Source: Agapanthus africanus (taxonomy: Eukaryota > Streptophyta > Magnoliopsida > Asparagales > Amaryllidaceae). From it: a DNA stretch of 64,000 bases. Where the stretch lies: assembly GCA_030015575.1 (NCBI GenBank), contig JASDDO010000001.1, positions 140,139,988 to 140,203,987 on the forward strand, given 5' to 3'. The position numbers and the translations under genes are program-made. Below the pieces are notes generated by a model. It did not search any database. It worked only from the letters and a program-made list of their open reading frames with translations, and was not told where the DNA came from. Of this stretch, positions 1-13,700 are shown one piece after another (within the stretch, counting starts at the first letter, position 1; every line of letters begins with the position of its first letter).

Positions 1-1090
1 TGAGAAAGAATCCCATTCTCTTTTAGATAATCTTGGAATTCCGTGCTTAAGTATTCACCTACTCGATCAGATCGAAGAATTTTAATACTTTTACCTGTCT
101 GGCTCTCTACTTCACTCTTATATTTCTTGAATTTCTCAAAAACTTCAGATTTGTGTTTCAACAGAAACACATGTCCGAATCTTGAGAGATCATCGGTGAA
201 TGTAATGAAGTATGAGGAACCATTTCTGGTATGTGTAAACATAGGACCATATACATCACTATGTATAAATCTCAAGAGTTCGGTAGCTCTTTCTCCATGT
301 CCAATAAACGGATTTTTGGTCATCTTGTCTTTGAGACAAGACTGACAAGTTTCATAAAATGTAAATTCGAACGAATTCAAATATCCATCTTTATGTAACT
401 TAGCTAGTCTTGTCGCATTGATATGGCCAAGTCTACAGTGCCATAAGAAGGCTTCGTTCATTTCTGAACTTTTCCTCTTGTGTGTTTTTTTGTATATTTA
501 GAACTATATTTTGTTTTAGAACGTATATACCATTACACAATATACCAAACCCAATCAACACTTAATTTAGGAAAATGTTCATAACATTTTTCTCTAATGC
601 AAAATTATATCCTTCTTTATCTCATAAAGAAACGGATATTATATTGCACATCATCGACGGTACGTAATAACAGTCGTTCAAAATCAATGTATTACCATTT
701 GGCAATACTAGGTGATATTCGCCGACCGCTTCGGCAGCAACAATTAGTCCATTCCCTACTCTAAAAGACGTATCACACTTTTCTAGTTCTCTACTTTTCT
801 TTAACCCTTGTAACATATTACAAATATAGGATCCTGATCCGGTATCTAATACCCAGGACGTAGAGCATACTAAGAAACAGTTCTTAGTAACTAACTCACC
901 TGAAGAAGATGCATCAAAATGCTCTTTCTTCGTTCAGGTTGCATGGAAATCCTTGCATTCCCCTATCCCTTGCCCAGACTTATGATAGTTATCATAAGAT
1001 AGAGCGGAACTAACGTTTCCCAGCCCTGTATAATAAGCGAGTTCGATCAATACATCTGTATTATTATCTTGATTAAGGCGTGACATGGTC
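1..1090 (-). mobile_element. Ty1/Copia pol fragment (protease and integrase), cut by the window edge
   Basis: Read on the minus strand from about 1,090 to 1, the translation gives in order an aspartic protease site (WVLDTGSGSYIC near 860-830), the protease C-terminal part with YVPSM and NIISVSL (about 660-620), a GAG-pre-integrase zinc motif (WHCRLGH near 435, CQSC near 345), and the integrase core start (HSDVYGP, then FITFTDD). This domain order, protease followed directly by integrase, is that of Ty1/Copia; reverse transcriptase would lie beyond the left edge. The coding frame is broken in a few places, so this is a fossil. No LTR or primer-binding site was found on its upstream (right) side. 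The lineage within Copia is not resolved. Confidence 0.85.
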
Positions 1091-3125
1091 ACTACCTGGA
1101 GAGAGAGAAGAAAACACTTTAGCGTGCGCTCTTGTAAGATTAGACCGGTTATTATCTTATCTAATCAAGATGGCTCCCACTGTTTTTATCAAACTTCTTT
1201 CAAACCTAAAAGGTAAGATTAGCCGGGATTAGTTACACCCTACAAGCTCGCTAATCGGTCAGCCAGGTAGGTGTTGGTACTCTGAGGGAGTCTCCTCGTG
1301 ATTCCTCATGGAACTAATTAAATAACCTCGTTTCCTCAGAAGCATAACCCCGTTAATACCTTTCTTAGACACCTACTGGATCAGCTAATTGTAAACTGGA
1401 AAACTCTTCCAGGAGTAACACTTACTCGCAGTGGGTATCAAGATCCAACTATCATATAGAATGTATACAATCTCATTGCAAATTTCAACACTTGAAATTC
1501 CCAATATCTGTTTTTACCCCATGCGGTTTATCGCCTTAACAAGGTCAACAAACCATAAACCGCAAGTCAAGTTTAACCCGTCATTTCGTGATTGAATTAA
1601 ACCCACACATACAACCCTTGACAAGGTCAACAAGGCCGTACGACTACCCTAATCCAATCGCATCAACATGCGGCAGATAAGCACTAACCAGCTACCAAAC
1701 ATTACGTCTTGATAAGGTCAATAAACGCAGCATGAATACTAAATAGCACTTATCTGAAATGACGGAGGGCTGCGACTGGTTTTGAAGAAAACCTTTAGCG
1801 TAATGAACTTGATATCGTTGTAGAATCTAGAGATTTGAAAAGGAGTGGTTTAAGCTCCGCTTTAAAATCGAGTAGTTTTCAAAACAAACCGAATGGGTTA
1901 TAGTATATGCTAGTTTTGCTAAAGAGGTCATTCTCAGTGAAGGGGTCTAGGCACTTTTCTCATCGAATGAGGTGCTGGATATTCATAATGGAATACCGCT
2001 ATGCAAAGCAAGAACTAGAGCTGCCTTTTAAAAAAATTTGATTCTGCAACATCTTTTAGGTTTATTTTCTTTTCATTAATCTTATTAATGACGTTCCATC
2101 ATTTATGTTTCCTAAACATCACAGAAGAAACGAAAATAAAACACACATATATGCCATCCGCATTCGCCACAAGGACCCGGGTCTTCACCATAAGGTTACT
2201 TAACTTACGGCATGGCGGGGTCAGGACTAGGGCGGATGAAAAACATATATAGTATCTACTAGTATATCATATATAGAAGTAGCATTCGTCTCACGCGGCT
2301 ATATATGAAATATAGGATATACTAGGAGATCCGTGTTTTAGATTAAGCCAGTAATGAAAAACACGGATTCCACAGTCGTGATGAATAGCCAAGCCCACAT
2401 CCTTAGACCCATACGAGAGCGGCAAACAACCCTGCCAATTCTAGAGTTAGGCGACCGGTCTCGACTTCTCGAGATGGCCTCCTACTGGACTCTAAAACCC
2501 GGTTACTTGTGCTCCCCATCTTGGGTCTATTATAATGCGGAAAAGTAAATAATATACATCAAATGGAGACAATAACCTCAACCCAAAAGTGTCCCAATAA
2601 AAGAATATTACATACAAATATTTACATTAATGAAAATTGAAAAATTCTCATCTCACGTAAAACCCCCCGGCTATTCAATCACGACGATCCAATATAACAT
2701 ATTAACAGCAACACAATAACATCACATGTCATCAACGTAAATAAATATGTATATCCCTAATGTCGTTGACGTATGGCAACGAGATCGGGGATACTGTAAT
2801 ATATTACACTTACGGTCGCAGAAAAGAAATGAAAACTACAATAATTAGAATCTGCATCATCTTTAAACATCATAAACCCGGATTATCACATATTCCAGAT
2901 TTCATGCATAACCCTATAAACCTTACATTTAAGTCTCGAATTGAAAATACTTTTCAAAAATAAAGTCGGGCAATTCAACAAGATTCCCGATAAAATGATC
3001 TAAAGCTCGTCGGGAATTTTAGTAGATGGCGGCACCCCCAAGGCCGTCAACGAAATGCACTTGGGTGGAACACCGTTGCCGCGAGCACCCGAGTGGATGC
3101 TTTTGGCCATGGGGTTCTCCTATTG
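1091..3125. other. Non-coding stretch, no gene recognised
   Basis: About 2 kb upstream of the Copia fragment with no coding region I recognise. A Copia gag would be expected here on the minus strand, but none can be read. A phrase built on CAAGGTCAACAA recurs near 1,540, 1,625 and 1,710, so part of it is a degenerate repeat. The rest is mixed AT-rich sequence, probably decayed transposon DNA. Confidence 0.4.
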
Positions 3126-3480
3126 TGTAACATTTCAGAAAATAAAATATTATTTTTGGGAATTTAAATAATTGAAATATTAAATTTCATGAATATTATA
3201 AAGATATTGAAATTGGTTTTAATGAAGTAGTATGATTATATACTTGTAAATTAGAAAAGAATTGGAAAGTTGATATAAATTATTGATTTTGAAAGAAATT
3301 AAGTGATTTGGGTATCTTACAAATTATTATACAATTATTTGTATACAAGTTTAATACTAAACTCGATTAATATTTCGCTAATCATGTATTAACCTTGCTT
3401 ATGTTCATGGCATGCAACAAAACATGTTGCAAACACTTATTTCATATTTTTGAACCATGCTTCATTTAATTTACATGGTT
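3126..3480. other. AT-rich stretch, possible LTR fragment
   Basis: The stretch opens with TGTAACATTTCAG, similar in style to the TGTAAC starts of the Gypsy LTRs at 4,145, 7,426 and 37,328, and is then strongly AT-rich. No matching end and no target-site duplication were found. Calling it an LTR fragment is a guess. Confidence 0.22.
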
Positions 3481-3621
3481 TTTGTTTTGTTAAGGAATTT
3501 TATATGGCTTAAGAACAGGTTTGGATTCCTATAGCTTAAGACTTTTGAATCCTATGAGCCGTGAGGGTCTCATAGGGGGGATTCTACTTACGAGTCGTGA
3601 GGATCTCGTAAGTAAAAATTT
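3481..3621 (-). repeat. Remnant of a Tat-type retroelement tail
   Basis: On the minus strand this reads as blocks of the form 'GAC/GAT CCTCACGACTCGTAAG' and ends in a phrase close to AAAAGTCTTAAG...CCAAACCTG. The same succession, with the same closing phrase, occurs on the plus strand in the tail of the element at 37,384-46,005 (about 41,760-41,910). This marks the stretch as the 3' non-coding tail of a related minus-strand element, most simply element A whose integrase ends at 27.8 kb. Confidence 0.5.
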
Positions 3622-3868
3622 TACGAGATTGCGCCCTTTCGGGTTTTCACAAGCTCGCCGGTAGCCCTGCTGTATTTACTCATGGCGCCCTTTCGGGTTT
3701 TCATCCGTGTCCATCTTGCTTGTGGACATACCGTTTTTTTTTAATAACGAGATTGCGCCCTTTCGGATTTTCACAAACTCATCGGTAGCCCTGCTGTTTT
3801 TACTCACGGCGCCCTTTCGGGTTTTAATCCGTGCCCATCTTTCTTATGGACATACCGTTTTTTTTTAA
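3622..3868. repeat. Two tandem copies of a ~122-bp unit
   Basis: A unit running from ACGAGATTGCGCCCTTTCGG to a T-run after GGACATACCG is present twice in a row with few differences (about 3,622-3,744 and 3,747-3,868). Each unit holds GCGCCCTTTCGGGTTTT twice, so there is a finer sub-period. It is probably part of the hypervariable tail of the surrounding decayed Gypsy element. Confidence 0.8.
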
Positions 3869-3989
3869 CACCCGTCTGTTTGCCAATGGGACTTAGGGGT
3901 GACTTCACCGCTGGAGTAGCTGTGTGGCCAGTGGGACTTGAGTTGCAGTCTTCACCATTAGAGCTTTGATTGCAATATAGATCTCAACA

Positions 3990-4139
3990 GAGGATAACGT
4001 CGTATTTGGGACGATTCGCCATATTTGAGGTGGAGCACTAGTTTAGGGACATTTCGGTCTATTATCGCCGTGTTTGAGGCGGCACGCTAATTTAAAGACA
4101 TTCCGGTCCATTGTTAGTTTAGGAATATCTCGGTCCATT
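3990..4139. repeat. Tandem repeat family 'TTTAGGGACATTTCGGTC', block 1
   Basis: About three degenerate units of the type 'agtttagggacatttcggtc' plus '(c)cattatcgccgtgtttgaggc'. The same family continues at 25,264-25,435 and 27,640-27,735. The three blocks were one array before the insertions of elements F and G, since F is flanked by ATCGC copies and G by GTTTT copies taken from the array itself. A related array lies at 32,692-32,980. Confidence 0.75.
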
Positions 4140-4144
4140 ATCGC

Positions 4145-7100
4145 TGTAACACTCAACCCCTTTTTATACCAATATTCATGTTTCTCATTAACTTATAAGA
4201 TTTTATTTTTATTTATAATTATTTATTTATTTATTTATTTCAAAATTCTATTAAACCCAAACCAAATATATCATTTTCCTTTTTATAAAATCTCAGCCCA
4301 AACTTCTTTTCAAATAAATAAATTATTTCTTCTTTGCCTCAGCCCAGCCCGTTTCCCATTTCAAACTATTTTTCCCCAGTTTTTCCCCTACGGCCTATTG
4401 CCTCAGCCCACTCTTTATTTCATTGTTAATTAATTAAATTTTGACCCCAGCCCAGCCCGTTCATCCCCTCAGCCCATCCCTCTTCTCTCCTCAATTTCCT
4501 TTACATTTTTCTCCTTATTCCCCAGCCCACTCCCTTGCAGCCCACATCCTCAACCCGACCCGGCCCTCACCCGACTCCCCCTTCTTCCCCAACGTCTCAC
4601 CTTAAATCCCGCGCGAATCCTCCCGTTGCGACCACGTCGCCCGCGCTCCTCGCCTTCGCCTCCGCCCACGCTCGCTCACCGTTACTCCCACGACGCGCAA
4701 CCTCATCTCCTCAATCTCTTTCTCTCCTCCTCCTACTCCCTCACCCAAACCCACTGCACACCCAATTCCCTATCACCGAGCACCCAACAACGCACGCCCT
4801 GACGGCGACGACCACGACCTCTCTTCCTCTCTCCTCACCTCCACCTTCGACCACCATCAACCCGAGCTCCCCACTCCCTCTCTCCCTCGACTTCCTCCTC
4901 CTGCTCACCATCCCTCAAACCACCGCACCCGAGCTCGACCACCGTTCCTTTCGCCGGCGAGCCTCCCCTGCACCCTCATCATCATCACCATCATAGTCGT
5001 AATCTCTCACTCCCTCTCCCGGTTCTCACTCTCTCTCTTTCCGATCTCCCCCTCTCGATCACTCTCTCTCTCCTTCTCTCTCCATTCCTCTGTTCTCTAT
5101 CTCTCCCTCACTCTGTTTCTCTCTCCTTTCTCTCTCTCTATATCACTCACTCTCTCTCTCTCTCTTTCTCAATCTCTCTCTCTGTTCCCTCTCATCTCAC
5201 TCTCTCACTCTAAATCTCCCTCCCTCTAACTCTCTACCTCTTTCTCTTCCTCACCCTCTCTCTGTCCTCTCTTTCTTTCTCACTCACTGCTCTCTCCGAT
5301 TCTCTCTCTCTCCCTGCACACTCTCACTCTCTAAATCTCAATCTCCCCCTCTCCGCAACGCCTCTCTACAACTCCATAACCAACCAACGACGGAGCCATA
5401 ACATTGCCGAGGACTCGAGCTCGAGCCCAGACGAGCTGCCGTGCTATGTTCGTGTCGCGATCGCGCCGTTGCCGTACCATGGTCAATACGTCACCAGGCA
5501 AGTATTTTACTTGCTTACATGCTATATACTCAAGTTACAATCTTAGATGTCATAGATTATAAAGTTACAATTTTAGATCAATTAGGTGTCGTAGTTGTTC
5601 GATGTGTGTTCCCAATGAGAATACTTATCAAATTTGACGGAACTGGATGATTTATATTGTCCCTTGTAGTGATGGATATCTTGTGCAAGTTTCACTGGAA
5701 AATATGACCGTTAACGACTAAAATGACTACCCCCAAGTTTACTCGTAAAACTGGAATTTCCTTGTACCTGAAAACCGTTAAAATCTCCATAAATTGTATA
5801 CACACCGGAAAGATACGTTCGAGGGCTCAAATCGAAGCCGACTCGACGAACTATGACCCTATGTAAATTTATAATTTTTCTGTACTTAAACTGTGTCAAT
5901 ATTTGGATCGGAGTGCGACTCTGGACTGCAGTCCAGAGCGACTCCAGTTGTTGTTTTACTGTCCCGTAATGAACACCACCCTGTTTCCTTAACTTGTAGG
6001 TTGCGGAAATCCACTGTTTATTATAGGTGAATCTGTTAGATAGACAACACAAGTAGTTTCATTCTGTTTCGTTATCGTTTGTTATTTAATCTGTAATTTA
6101 AAAGATCGGGACGTATAACAGTCCCAACAGAATCAGAATCGACATACTAGCGTTAAACAATGTATAACTCATGACGTACAGACGCGATTGAAAATTCGTC
6201 TATTGCGTTGAAAACCTTACTGAAAACCCTAGATTTCATTCAACTGTAGCATCGCTAAATTCTGATCCCAACTGGGATTAAATTGCATTGCAAAACGGAC
6301 TCCCGATTCTGAAACCGGATTTCCAGCCGTGAACGCTTAAAATAAAATGGCTATAATTAATGATCCTGGAACCCGATTGGCATGAAACCAAATTCGCTGG
6401 ATAGATAACTGAACATACTATTTATTCCCCGTTCATCGTTTCACTAAACTGTAACCGTATGATTTATGATACATTATTCAAGTGGTAGATTACTAATTCA
6501 TGACATCCTAAACATGCTTTATATACTGTTTACGCATCATATCATACACATGTCACTGCATTGATAACCTAGTGATAACGTGCATTACCCAGTGTTAGGT
6601 ATTAGTGATGATTGTGGCAAGTACGTTAGTGTTCGTGTATCAGTGAATAAGTGAAAGTGATACGTACTTGTACACAATCAGTGAACCTTATGATTCTATT
6701 GCATTGTCGACGTCTGTGGAACGCGTGTACGTGTGACTATAAGTGGTATGGGACACTTATGGAAGCTCTTGCACGGGTGTCACAGATATGGCACCAGACA
6801 CTGCCATTTATCTTAGGTATTAGTCGGGACGTGCTTGATGGAGGTCCTGCCTCCAGTTCTCGCGCAAACTTATCACAGACCGATTGATATTTAGGGTTAT
6901 GGTTAACGTTTGATGTAGACAACGGGGTATGGGGTAGTTTAAGTGTGAGTTCAACAGAATCTCGGGAGTCCCATGCCGGCTTATATATTTAAGGAGATAT
7001 ATGGAGATTTACAGGGTACATGATTATTACCATGATATACATGTTGGGCCCGTGGTCCCTTGCCCTTGGATTCTATCCTTGGGTGGAGGACACTCGCGAG

Positions 7101-7425
7101 TGGTTGACTCTCACACTTGGACTGACGATAGGCTTAGTGACCTGTACAGTGAGACTTAGAGACTGATAGGGATACTGGCATTGATATACCTTACTTACTG
7201 TGTTGACCTACGTGGCATATCATTCTACTGCTTTTACTGTTCCGCTGCATTGATTACTGCATGTTCATACCCATACTGCCATTGATCTACTGTTATATAT
7301 ATCTATTATCACTGTTAGAATTGTCACATGATTTTATATATAGTATATTGCTATTGTGTCGCTCTGACGACCTGAGTATGCATGCTCAGTGTGAGGAGAA
7401 GATTTAGCCTGGACCAGAACTAGAC
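4145..7425 (+). repeat. 5' LTR of element F, left part
   Basis: Matches 21,750 to about 25,017 of the 3' LTR nearly base for base, apart from small indels including a 22-bp duplication present only in the 3' copy. It contains a long pyrimidine-rich CTCT tract at about 4,985-5,340 and proline/serine-coding open stretches that are only translations of that C/T-rich DNA. It is interrupted at 7,425 by element E and resumes at 18,628. Confidence 0.92.
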
Positions 7426-10400
7426 TGTAACGCTTCGAAAATCGTTTAGGCAGTTTTTCGGTAATCGGCTGAATTAGTAGCTTTTTCCGTAAAAGGTCAA
7501 AATAGGTATTTTTCATTATAGACCTAATTATACAAAATTTAGATAATATATTACTATAATTTTGTCACTAAAATGTCACTTAAAATTTTCTAGTTAAATA
7601 AAAAAAATCGTAATTAATTATTTTTAATATTATTTTAAGCTTTTAAAAATACATTAAATTAGTGATAAATACAAATTTAATTAGGTAAATTACACACTTA
7701 GGAAATATTATAAACTAAAATTTAGTGTTAATAAAATTGTATCATGACTTTGCAAGATTTTAGTTCTATGGTTCAAAAATTTAATCAAAAAATGAATTAA
7801 AATGAGGTTTTTTGTGTAAAATTGATGTGAGAGTATTAAATGAGCTTGTGAGTGACATTTTGTGTAGAATTTTCCACACTTCTACTCACTCTCCCTCCCT
7901 CTTCACCTCTGGCCGAAACCATAAGCACCAGCTCCCCCTTTTCCACCTCAATTCTTGCTTCAAAAATCATGACAAAATCAAGAAAAATCCACAAAAATAC
8001 ACCATTTTCTTCATAAATTCAAACCACAATCCTTGTCCACCTCTTTCCAACCCTAAATTGTTTTAAAACAAGGTGAAAGGAGGCTTCTTTCAAGGGCAAG
8101 TGCAAGTTGGGGTTCACTTGGGAGGTATAAATCCTAAACTAGTTGTTAATTTGTAGTTTAATAAAGCTAGTTTAGTAATTTAAAGTGATTAATTTTATTG
8201 TAATGGTTAGTTTTGAAATTTCAAGAAATGGATGATGTTCTAGATTAGGGTTTGATATTGGATAAGTGGGTTTAAGCTAGTGTTGTGGCTATCTAGTGGG
8301 TTAGATCGAATATTTGTGCGGTGTTGCGATCGCAATATCGTAAATTAGCGATGTTTGCTTTGAAATCGGTATGCTATCGCTTACTAGATTTTTTTGAATT
8401 TTAGGAGGTGATCAAATTGCGTTATATTAGAGATATAATTAGCATCATATACGACTATTAGTGTGTGCGAATGTGGGGTTTTGTCTAGTCGGGTTTTAGT
8501 TTTGACGATTGCCCCGAAACGGCGATTTTAGTTAAGGTTTTAGCGATTTTCGTGCGTTTTCCGCGCACTGAGTGTACGTTGTGATAAATTCGAGAGTGTC
8601 GATCTTTTCATATTGTGAGCTCCATCATTTTAGAAATCTGTAATCTTATTTTGTGTGTTATGCAATTCTAGGATCGGTCGCGGAAATATCGGACGCGGCG
8701 CGAAAAGGCAAGGCGGTGGTCGGATTGGATTAGCGAGGCATTCAGGTGAGTAGATGTATTCATCTATGGGGAAATCGTCTGGATGGCGCGAAGCGCCCCC
8801 TTGTCAGGATTACCTTATTTCTTGCAAGATTGTATTGTTAGTTAGCTTACCCCCTTCATTTACATTGCATACCCTTATAGCAAATCGTATACTAGATTGC
8901 ATGGATATTCATATGCACATATGCGATATCACTTCGTAGGACACGAACACCATTACCATTGGCTTCTGTTGCACGCGCACTATTCATGTGACACACACGC
9001 CTTTGGTAATTGCCATGCCACGAGCACCATAGAACCTGTTTAGCTTAGTGTCACCACCTGCATCATACATGATATATGAAATCGCATAGCATGTTTATAC
9101 CTTGCATCATCATCATACTTACATAGGTTTCTAGCCACAAATCACATCGCATACCTTGATATCATAGACATTTATCACATACAACATGTTGGGTATTATG
9201 ATTTTCTTGAGGATTTCAGTATTGCTGCGATTTCTGGATTTTTGGGGAAAACCGCAAGAATTTAACAAAAGCTTATATTTATCATTTTTAAAACAAAGTT
9301 GTGGTTTTCTTGTGATGTATGTGTCGTCCACCATGAGTTTTCATGTTTTCTGTTGGATTTCGAGACCCGATTCGAGGAGTGGATGAACCGTCTCGGGTAC
9401 ATGGTGGGCCCGATATGGTACCCCGGGGCAAGAAGATCGAGTTGTAGACGATGAGCCTGGCAGGGGAAGACTACCTACCGGTGATGTCTGGCGCGGCGGA
9501 TATCCGGAGGATACCAACCGTTGTCTTGAGATTTGATGATATGGGCCGATCCGGACTGACGGAGCCCGATATTTTGAGACATTGATACAGTGAGACATTG
9601 AGACAGATGTGATTTCATATTTGGTGTCGATGCTTGACACGGGTTTCAGATGATTTCTTGATGGTATTTAGCTATTATACAGATATTCTGTTTCTAAAGT
9701 TAAGAATGCAGAACTTTTAGCATTTAAAACATTTAAAGATTTAATAATGACATTGCATACATGTGCATGCATACTAGAGGTATTATATCACATCTGAACA
9801 TACATGCTGGGACGCATTTGCGTGCTTTCTTACGATAGCCTTACTAGATGTTATATTCTACTCATGAGCTTGCAACTCACCCCCATTATGCCACAGTGTC
9901 TTGCAGGTCGGACTCATCAGTCTTGTAGCGGCGGCTTATCTTGTTAGTGACTTCTTTTGCTCAGACTCGCGACATTACTCGTAGGTGGGTTGTGAGAGTG
10001 CTTTTACCTCTTTTCTTTTGTACTATTTTTGTATCCAGTATTCTCCATCTACCACTCCTTATGTGTATATGCGACCTAGTGATGAGACTGAGAGATTTGT
10101 GTATATGTGGTTTCTTTTGGGTCGAGCTCACTTGAGCCGACGTTGTGTTTTCTTACATTTTGCATTTTTTTATGCTCTTTTCTGGATATTGCATATATAT
10201 ATTGCGTGTGGTTATGATCCGCCTTGGGCGAAGAGCTAGCTCCCGCTTAGGGATGCCATTTTGTGATTACAGGTTATATATATCTTGTTGTACCCATTTT
10301 GGGGGATAGAATTTACAAGGGAGACTCTGCCGAAATTTTCGGAAATTTTTGAGGTTTTATTTTAAAAGGGGTTCAATGTAACTTAATTGATTTAAAAATC

Positions 10401-10541
10401 GTTTTCATTTAAGGTTTTCCTTCACTCTCTTTTGATTTTGGTTTAGATTTTTCTGGGCTTTGGCTGACTTAGGTTACGGTACACCTTTAGACGTCTCGTA
10501 ATCTAAGTGCCAGTCACGTTCCGTACCTTCGGGTCGTGACA
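7426..10541 (+). repeat. 5' LTR of element E
   Basis: The pair with 15,506-18,622 is collinear over its full length with a single 1-bp indel in a T-run and mostly transition differences. It shares conserved islands with solo LTR C, for example around 8,670 (GATCGGTCGCGG) and 9,880 (CAACTCACCCCC followed by GCCACAGTGT), which places both LTRs in one broader family. Confidence 0.95.
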
Positions 10542-10544
10542 AAG

Positions 10545-10558
10545 TTGGTATCAGAGCC
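10545..10558 (+). other. Primer-binding site of element E
   Basis: TTGGTATCAGAGCC three bases after the LTR end is complementary to the 3' end of plant initiator tRNA-Met, the usual primer of Tekay/Del elements. Confidence 0.9.
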
Positions 10559-10776
10559 TAGGTTTTACCTTTCTGAGTGTAGGACGACCTTGGTAGATGG
10601 AGTAGGTGACTTAAGCAGAGTGGCGTAGCGTGGGTATGATCCGCGGCATACTTACGATACGGTACTCCGCCTAAGTGACCTTAGGACATAATTGCTTGTA
10701 TTTCCTTTCTTGATTCCTTGCAATCCTTGATTCAATTGCAATGTTCTTATCAGTCCTGTTTCTTATTCCAGCTTCA

Positions 10777-13700
10777 ATGCCGCCAAAGACTACGAGAGCT
10801 CAGCGGGCTGCCGCTAGGGATGAGATTCGAGCGGGCTCGTCTGAGGCGAGGATCGAGCGGGATGATACGCCTACCCCTCAGGGTCATATTGATCCGCCTT
10901 ATCCTGACCGTATTGCCAGATTAGAGGCCGGTATGCAGGAGTTGCGACAGATGATGGGATCTTTAGTTGAGTCCAGTCGGGCACAGAGATCCGAGGACGT
11001 TCCTTCCACCGTACAGACCACGATTGTACCTGCTGCACAGATGGTCGCTCCTGCTACTATGGAGACTATCCCTGTTTCACTACAGGAGTTCATGAGATTG
11101 AGACCTCCAGCTTTTACCGGTACAGATGCGACAGAGGACCCACAGGCATTTCTTGATAGGATGGCTCGAATTTGCCGTTCGTTGAGGTGTTCTGATGATA
11201 GATTGGTGGAGTTCGCGAGTTTTCGTCTGGAGGGTCTTGCCCAGACATGGTACGATTCAGTAGAGAGAGGCCGAGCTGTAGGTCTACCTTCTATGACATG
11301 GGACGAGTTTACAGCTGCATTTCTTGCCCGCTTTCTTCCGGAAAGTGTCCGAGATGCTCGAGCCCGCGCAAGACTCCTGGGATGACGGTGTCGGAGTATG
11401 ATATACAGTTTACCCAGTTGTCTCGATATGCTCCGTACCTAGTAGACACAGAAGAGAAGAGAATAAAGAGATTTGTGCGAGGGCTTGATACACAGCTATT
11501 CCTTGCCATCGGCACCCAGCACTTTGATACATACGCAGCCGCGATGGATGCAGCCTTACTTTTGGAGGAGCGTATTTCTGAGACTCCGGTCGTTTCTGGG
11601 CCGAAGAGGATCCGTACTGATACGCCAGCTCAGCGGCAGATGGGTAGACACCGCGATAGATTATTTCCGGGAGATGGTGGAGGCAGAGGATTGAGACGAG
11701 GTCAGTTATTTGGTTAATATCCACAGACCCAGCAGTCGTCTCCAGGATGTTTTCGGTGTGGGAGTCAGTACCACCATGTCAGAGACTGTACCATGGGACG
11801 CCAGGGCACGGCGACAGTCCCGCATGTGACCTTACCACCCTCACCACCTCCTCAGAGAGCTCTACTTCCTACTCCTGATGATGTTCCACGCCAGCCAGAT
11901 GCTTCTAGAGGCCGTGGGCATGGCGGTCCGGTTCAGAGAGGACGAGGCAACAGAGGCAGAGGCCGAGGTAAAGGCAGAGGACAGCCAGCAATTACTGGGG
12001 GACAGGCCCGAATGTTCGCGTTGACTCCTCAGGATGCACAGGCATCCAATGCCGTCGTGACAGGTACTCTGCCAGTATGTTCTTTTGATGCACGGGTATT
12101 ATTTGATCCAGGCTCCACACATTCCTATGTATCCACGTACTTTGCACCGAGGTTGGGTCGAGAGTCTTCTCTGTTAGATCAGCCGCTTGTCGTTATTACA
12201 CCGGTAGGCGAGTCGTTTGTTGCCCGTTTCGTGTACCGATCATGTTCCGTTCGTATCGGGGAGAGAGATTCTTCAGTTGATTTGATTCTCCTCGATATGC
12301 TAGACTTTGACATTCTTCTTGGTATAGACTGGCTAGCCACCTGTTATGCATCCGTGGACTGCCGTGAGAAAGCAGTCAGATTCAGTTTTCCTGGTAAGCC
12401 GGTTCTTGTTATTCAGGGAGATCGTAGCGCTACCCTTCCCAGCTTGATTTCTTCTCTTCGCGCTGGTCAGCTCTTAAGGAAAGGGTGTCAGGGATTCTTA
12501 GCTTATGTTTGTGATACTAGCTCCACAGAGGTTCCGTTGGACCAGGTCCCTGTTGTGAGAGAGTTTCCTGATGTATTCCCTGACGAGCTGCCTGGTCTGC
12601 CACCAGAGCGCGAGATTGAGTTCTGCATCGACCTGATCCCCGGAACGGGGCCTATCTCTATACCGCCTTATCGGATGGCCCCGGCGGAGCTGAGAGAGCT
12701 GAAGGATCAGTTACAGGACTTGCTGGACAAAGGGCTTATCCGACCGAGTGTGTCACCTTGGGGTGCTCCCGTCCTGTTTGTTAAGAAGAAGGACGGAAGT
12801 ATGCGCTTATGCATTGATTATCGTCAGCTGAACCGGGTTACTGTGCGGAACAGATATCCCCTACCCCGCATTGATGACTTATTCGATTAGCTCCAGGGTG
12901 CAGGGTTTTTCTCGAAGGTTGATTTACGGTCAGGTTATCACCAGTTGCGGGTTCGGAAGGAGGATATTCCGAAGACCGCTTTCCGTACTCGATATGGTCA
13001 TTATGAGTTCTTGGTGATGTCGTTCGGGCTCACCAATGCCCCGGCAGCATTTATGGATTTGATGAACCGTGTATTCAGGCCGTATCTCGATCAGTTCATT
13101 ATTGTGTTCATTGACGACATCTTGGTTTATTCTTGGAGCCGGGAGGAGCATGAGCAGCACTTACGTATCACATTGCAGACTTTGAGGGAGCATCAGCTAT
13201 TCGCTAAATTTTCCAAGTGCGGATTCTGGTTAGACAGTGTCGACTTCTTGGGTCATGTAGTGACGAGAGATGGTATTTGTGTGGACCCGAAGAAGATCGA
13301 GGCAGTTCAGCGTTGGCCTAGACCGGTATCAGTTACAGAGGTTCGCAGTTTTCTAGGTCTGGCCGGCTATTATCGACGTTTTGCCTAGGATTTCTCCCGC
13401 ATTGCTGCACCGTTGACCGGATTGACCCGGAAGGGGGTTCCTTTTGATTGGACCCAGGCATGTGAGGATAGTTTCCAGCAGTTGAAGACTCGTCTGACTA
13501 CTGCACCAGTGTTAGCATTGCCTTCAGGATCAGGCGGGTTCGTGGTATATTGTGATGCTTCTCGAGTGGGGCTGGGCTGTGTATTGATGCAGCACGACAG
13601 AGTTATCACGTATGCTTCTCGGCAGCTGAGGAAACACGAACAGAACTACCCCACTCATGATTTAGAGATGGCTGCAGTGGTATTTGCACTTAAGATCTGA

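Noticed and set aside
4535-4996. Proline/serine-rich open frame of about 150 codons, repeated at 22,162-22,623
   Set aside because: It lies at the same place in both LTRs of element F and is a translation of C/T-rich LTR DNA; the other frames are equally open.
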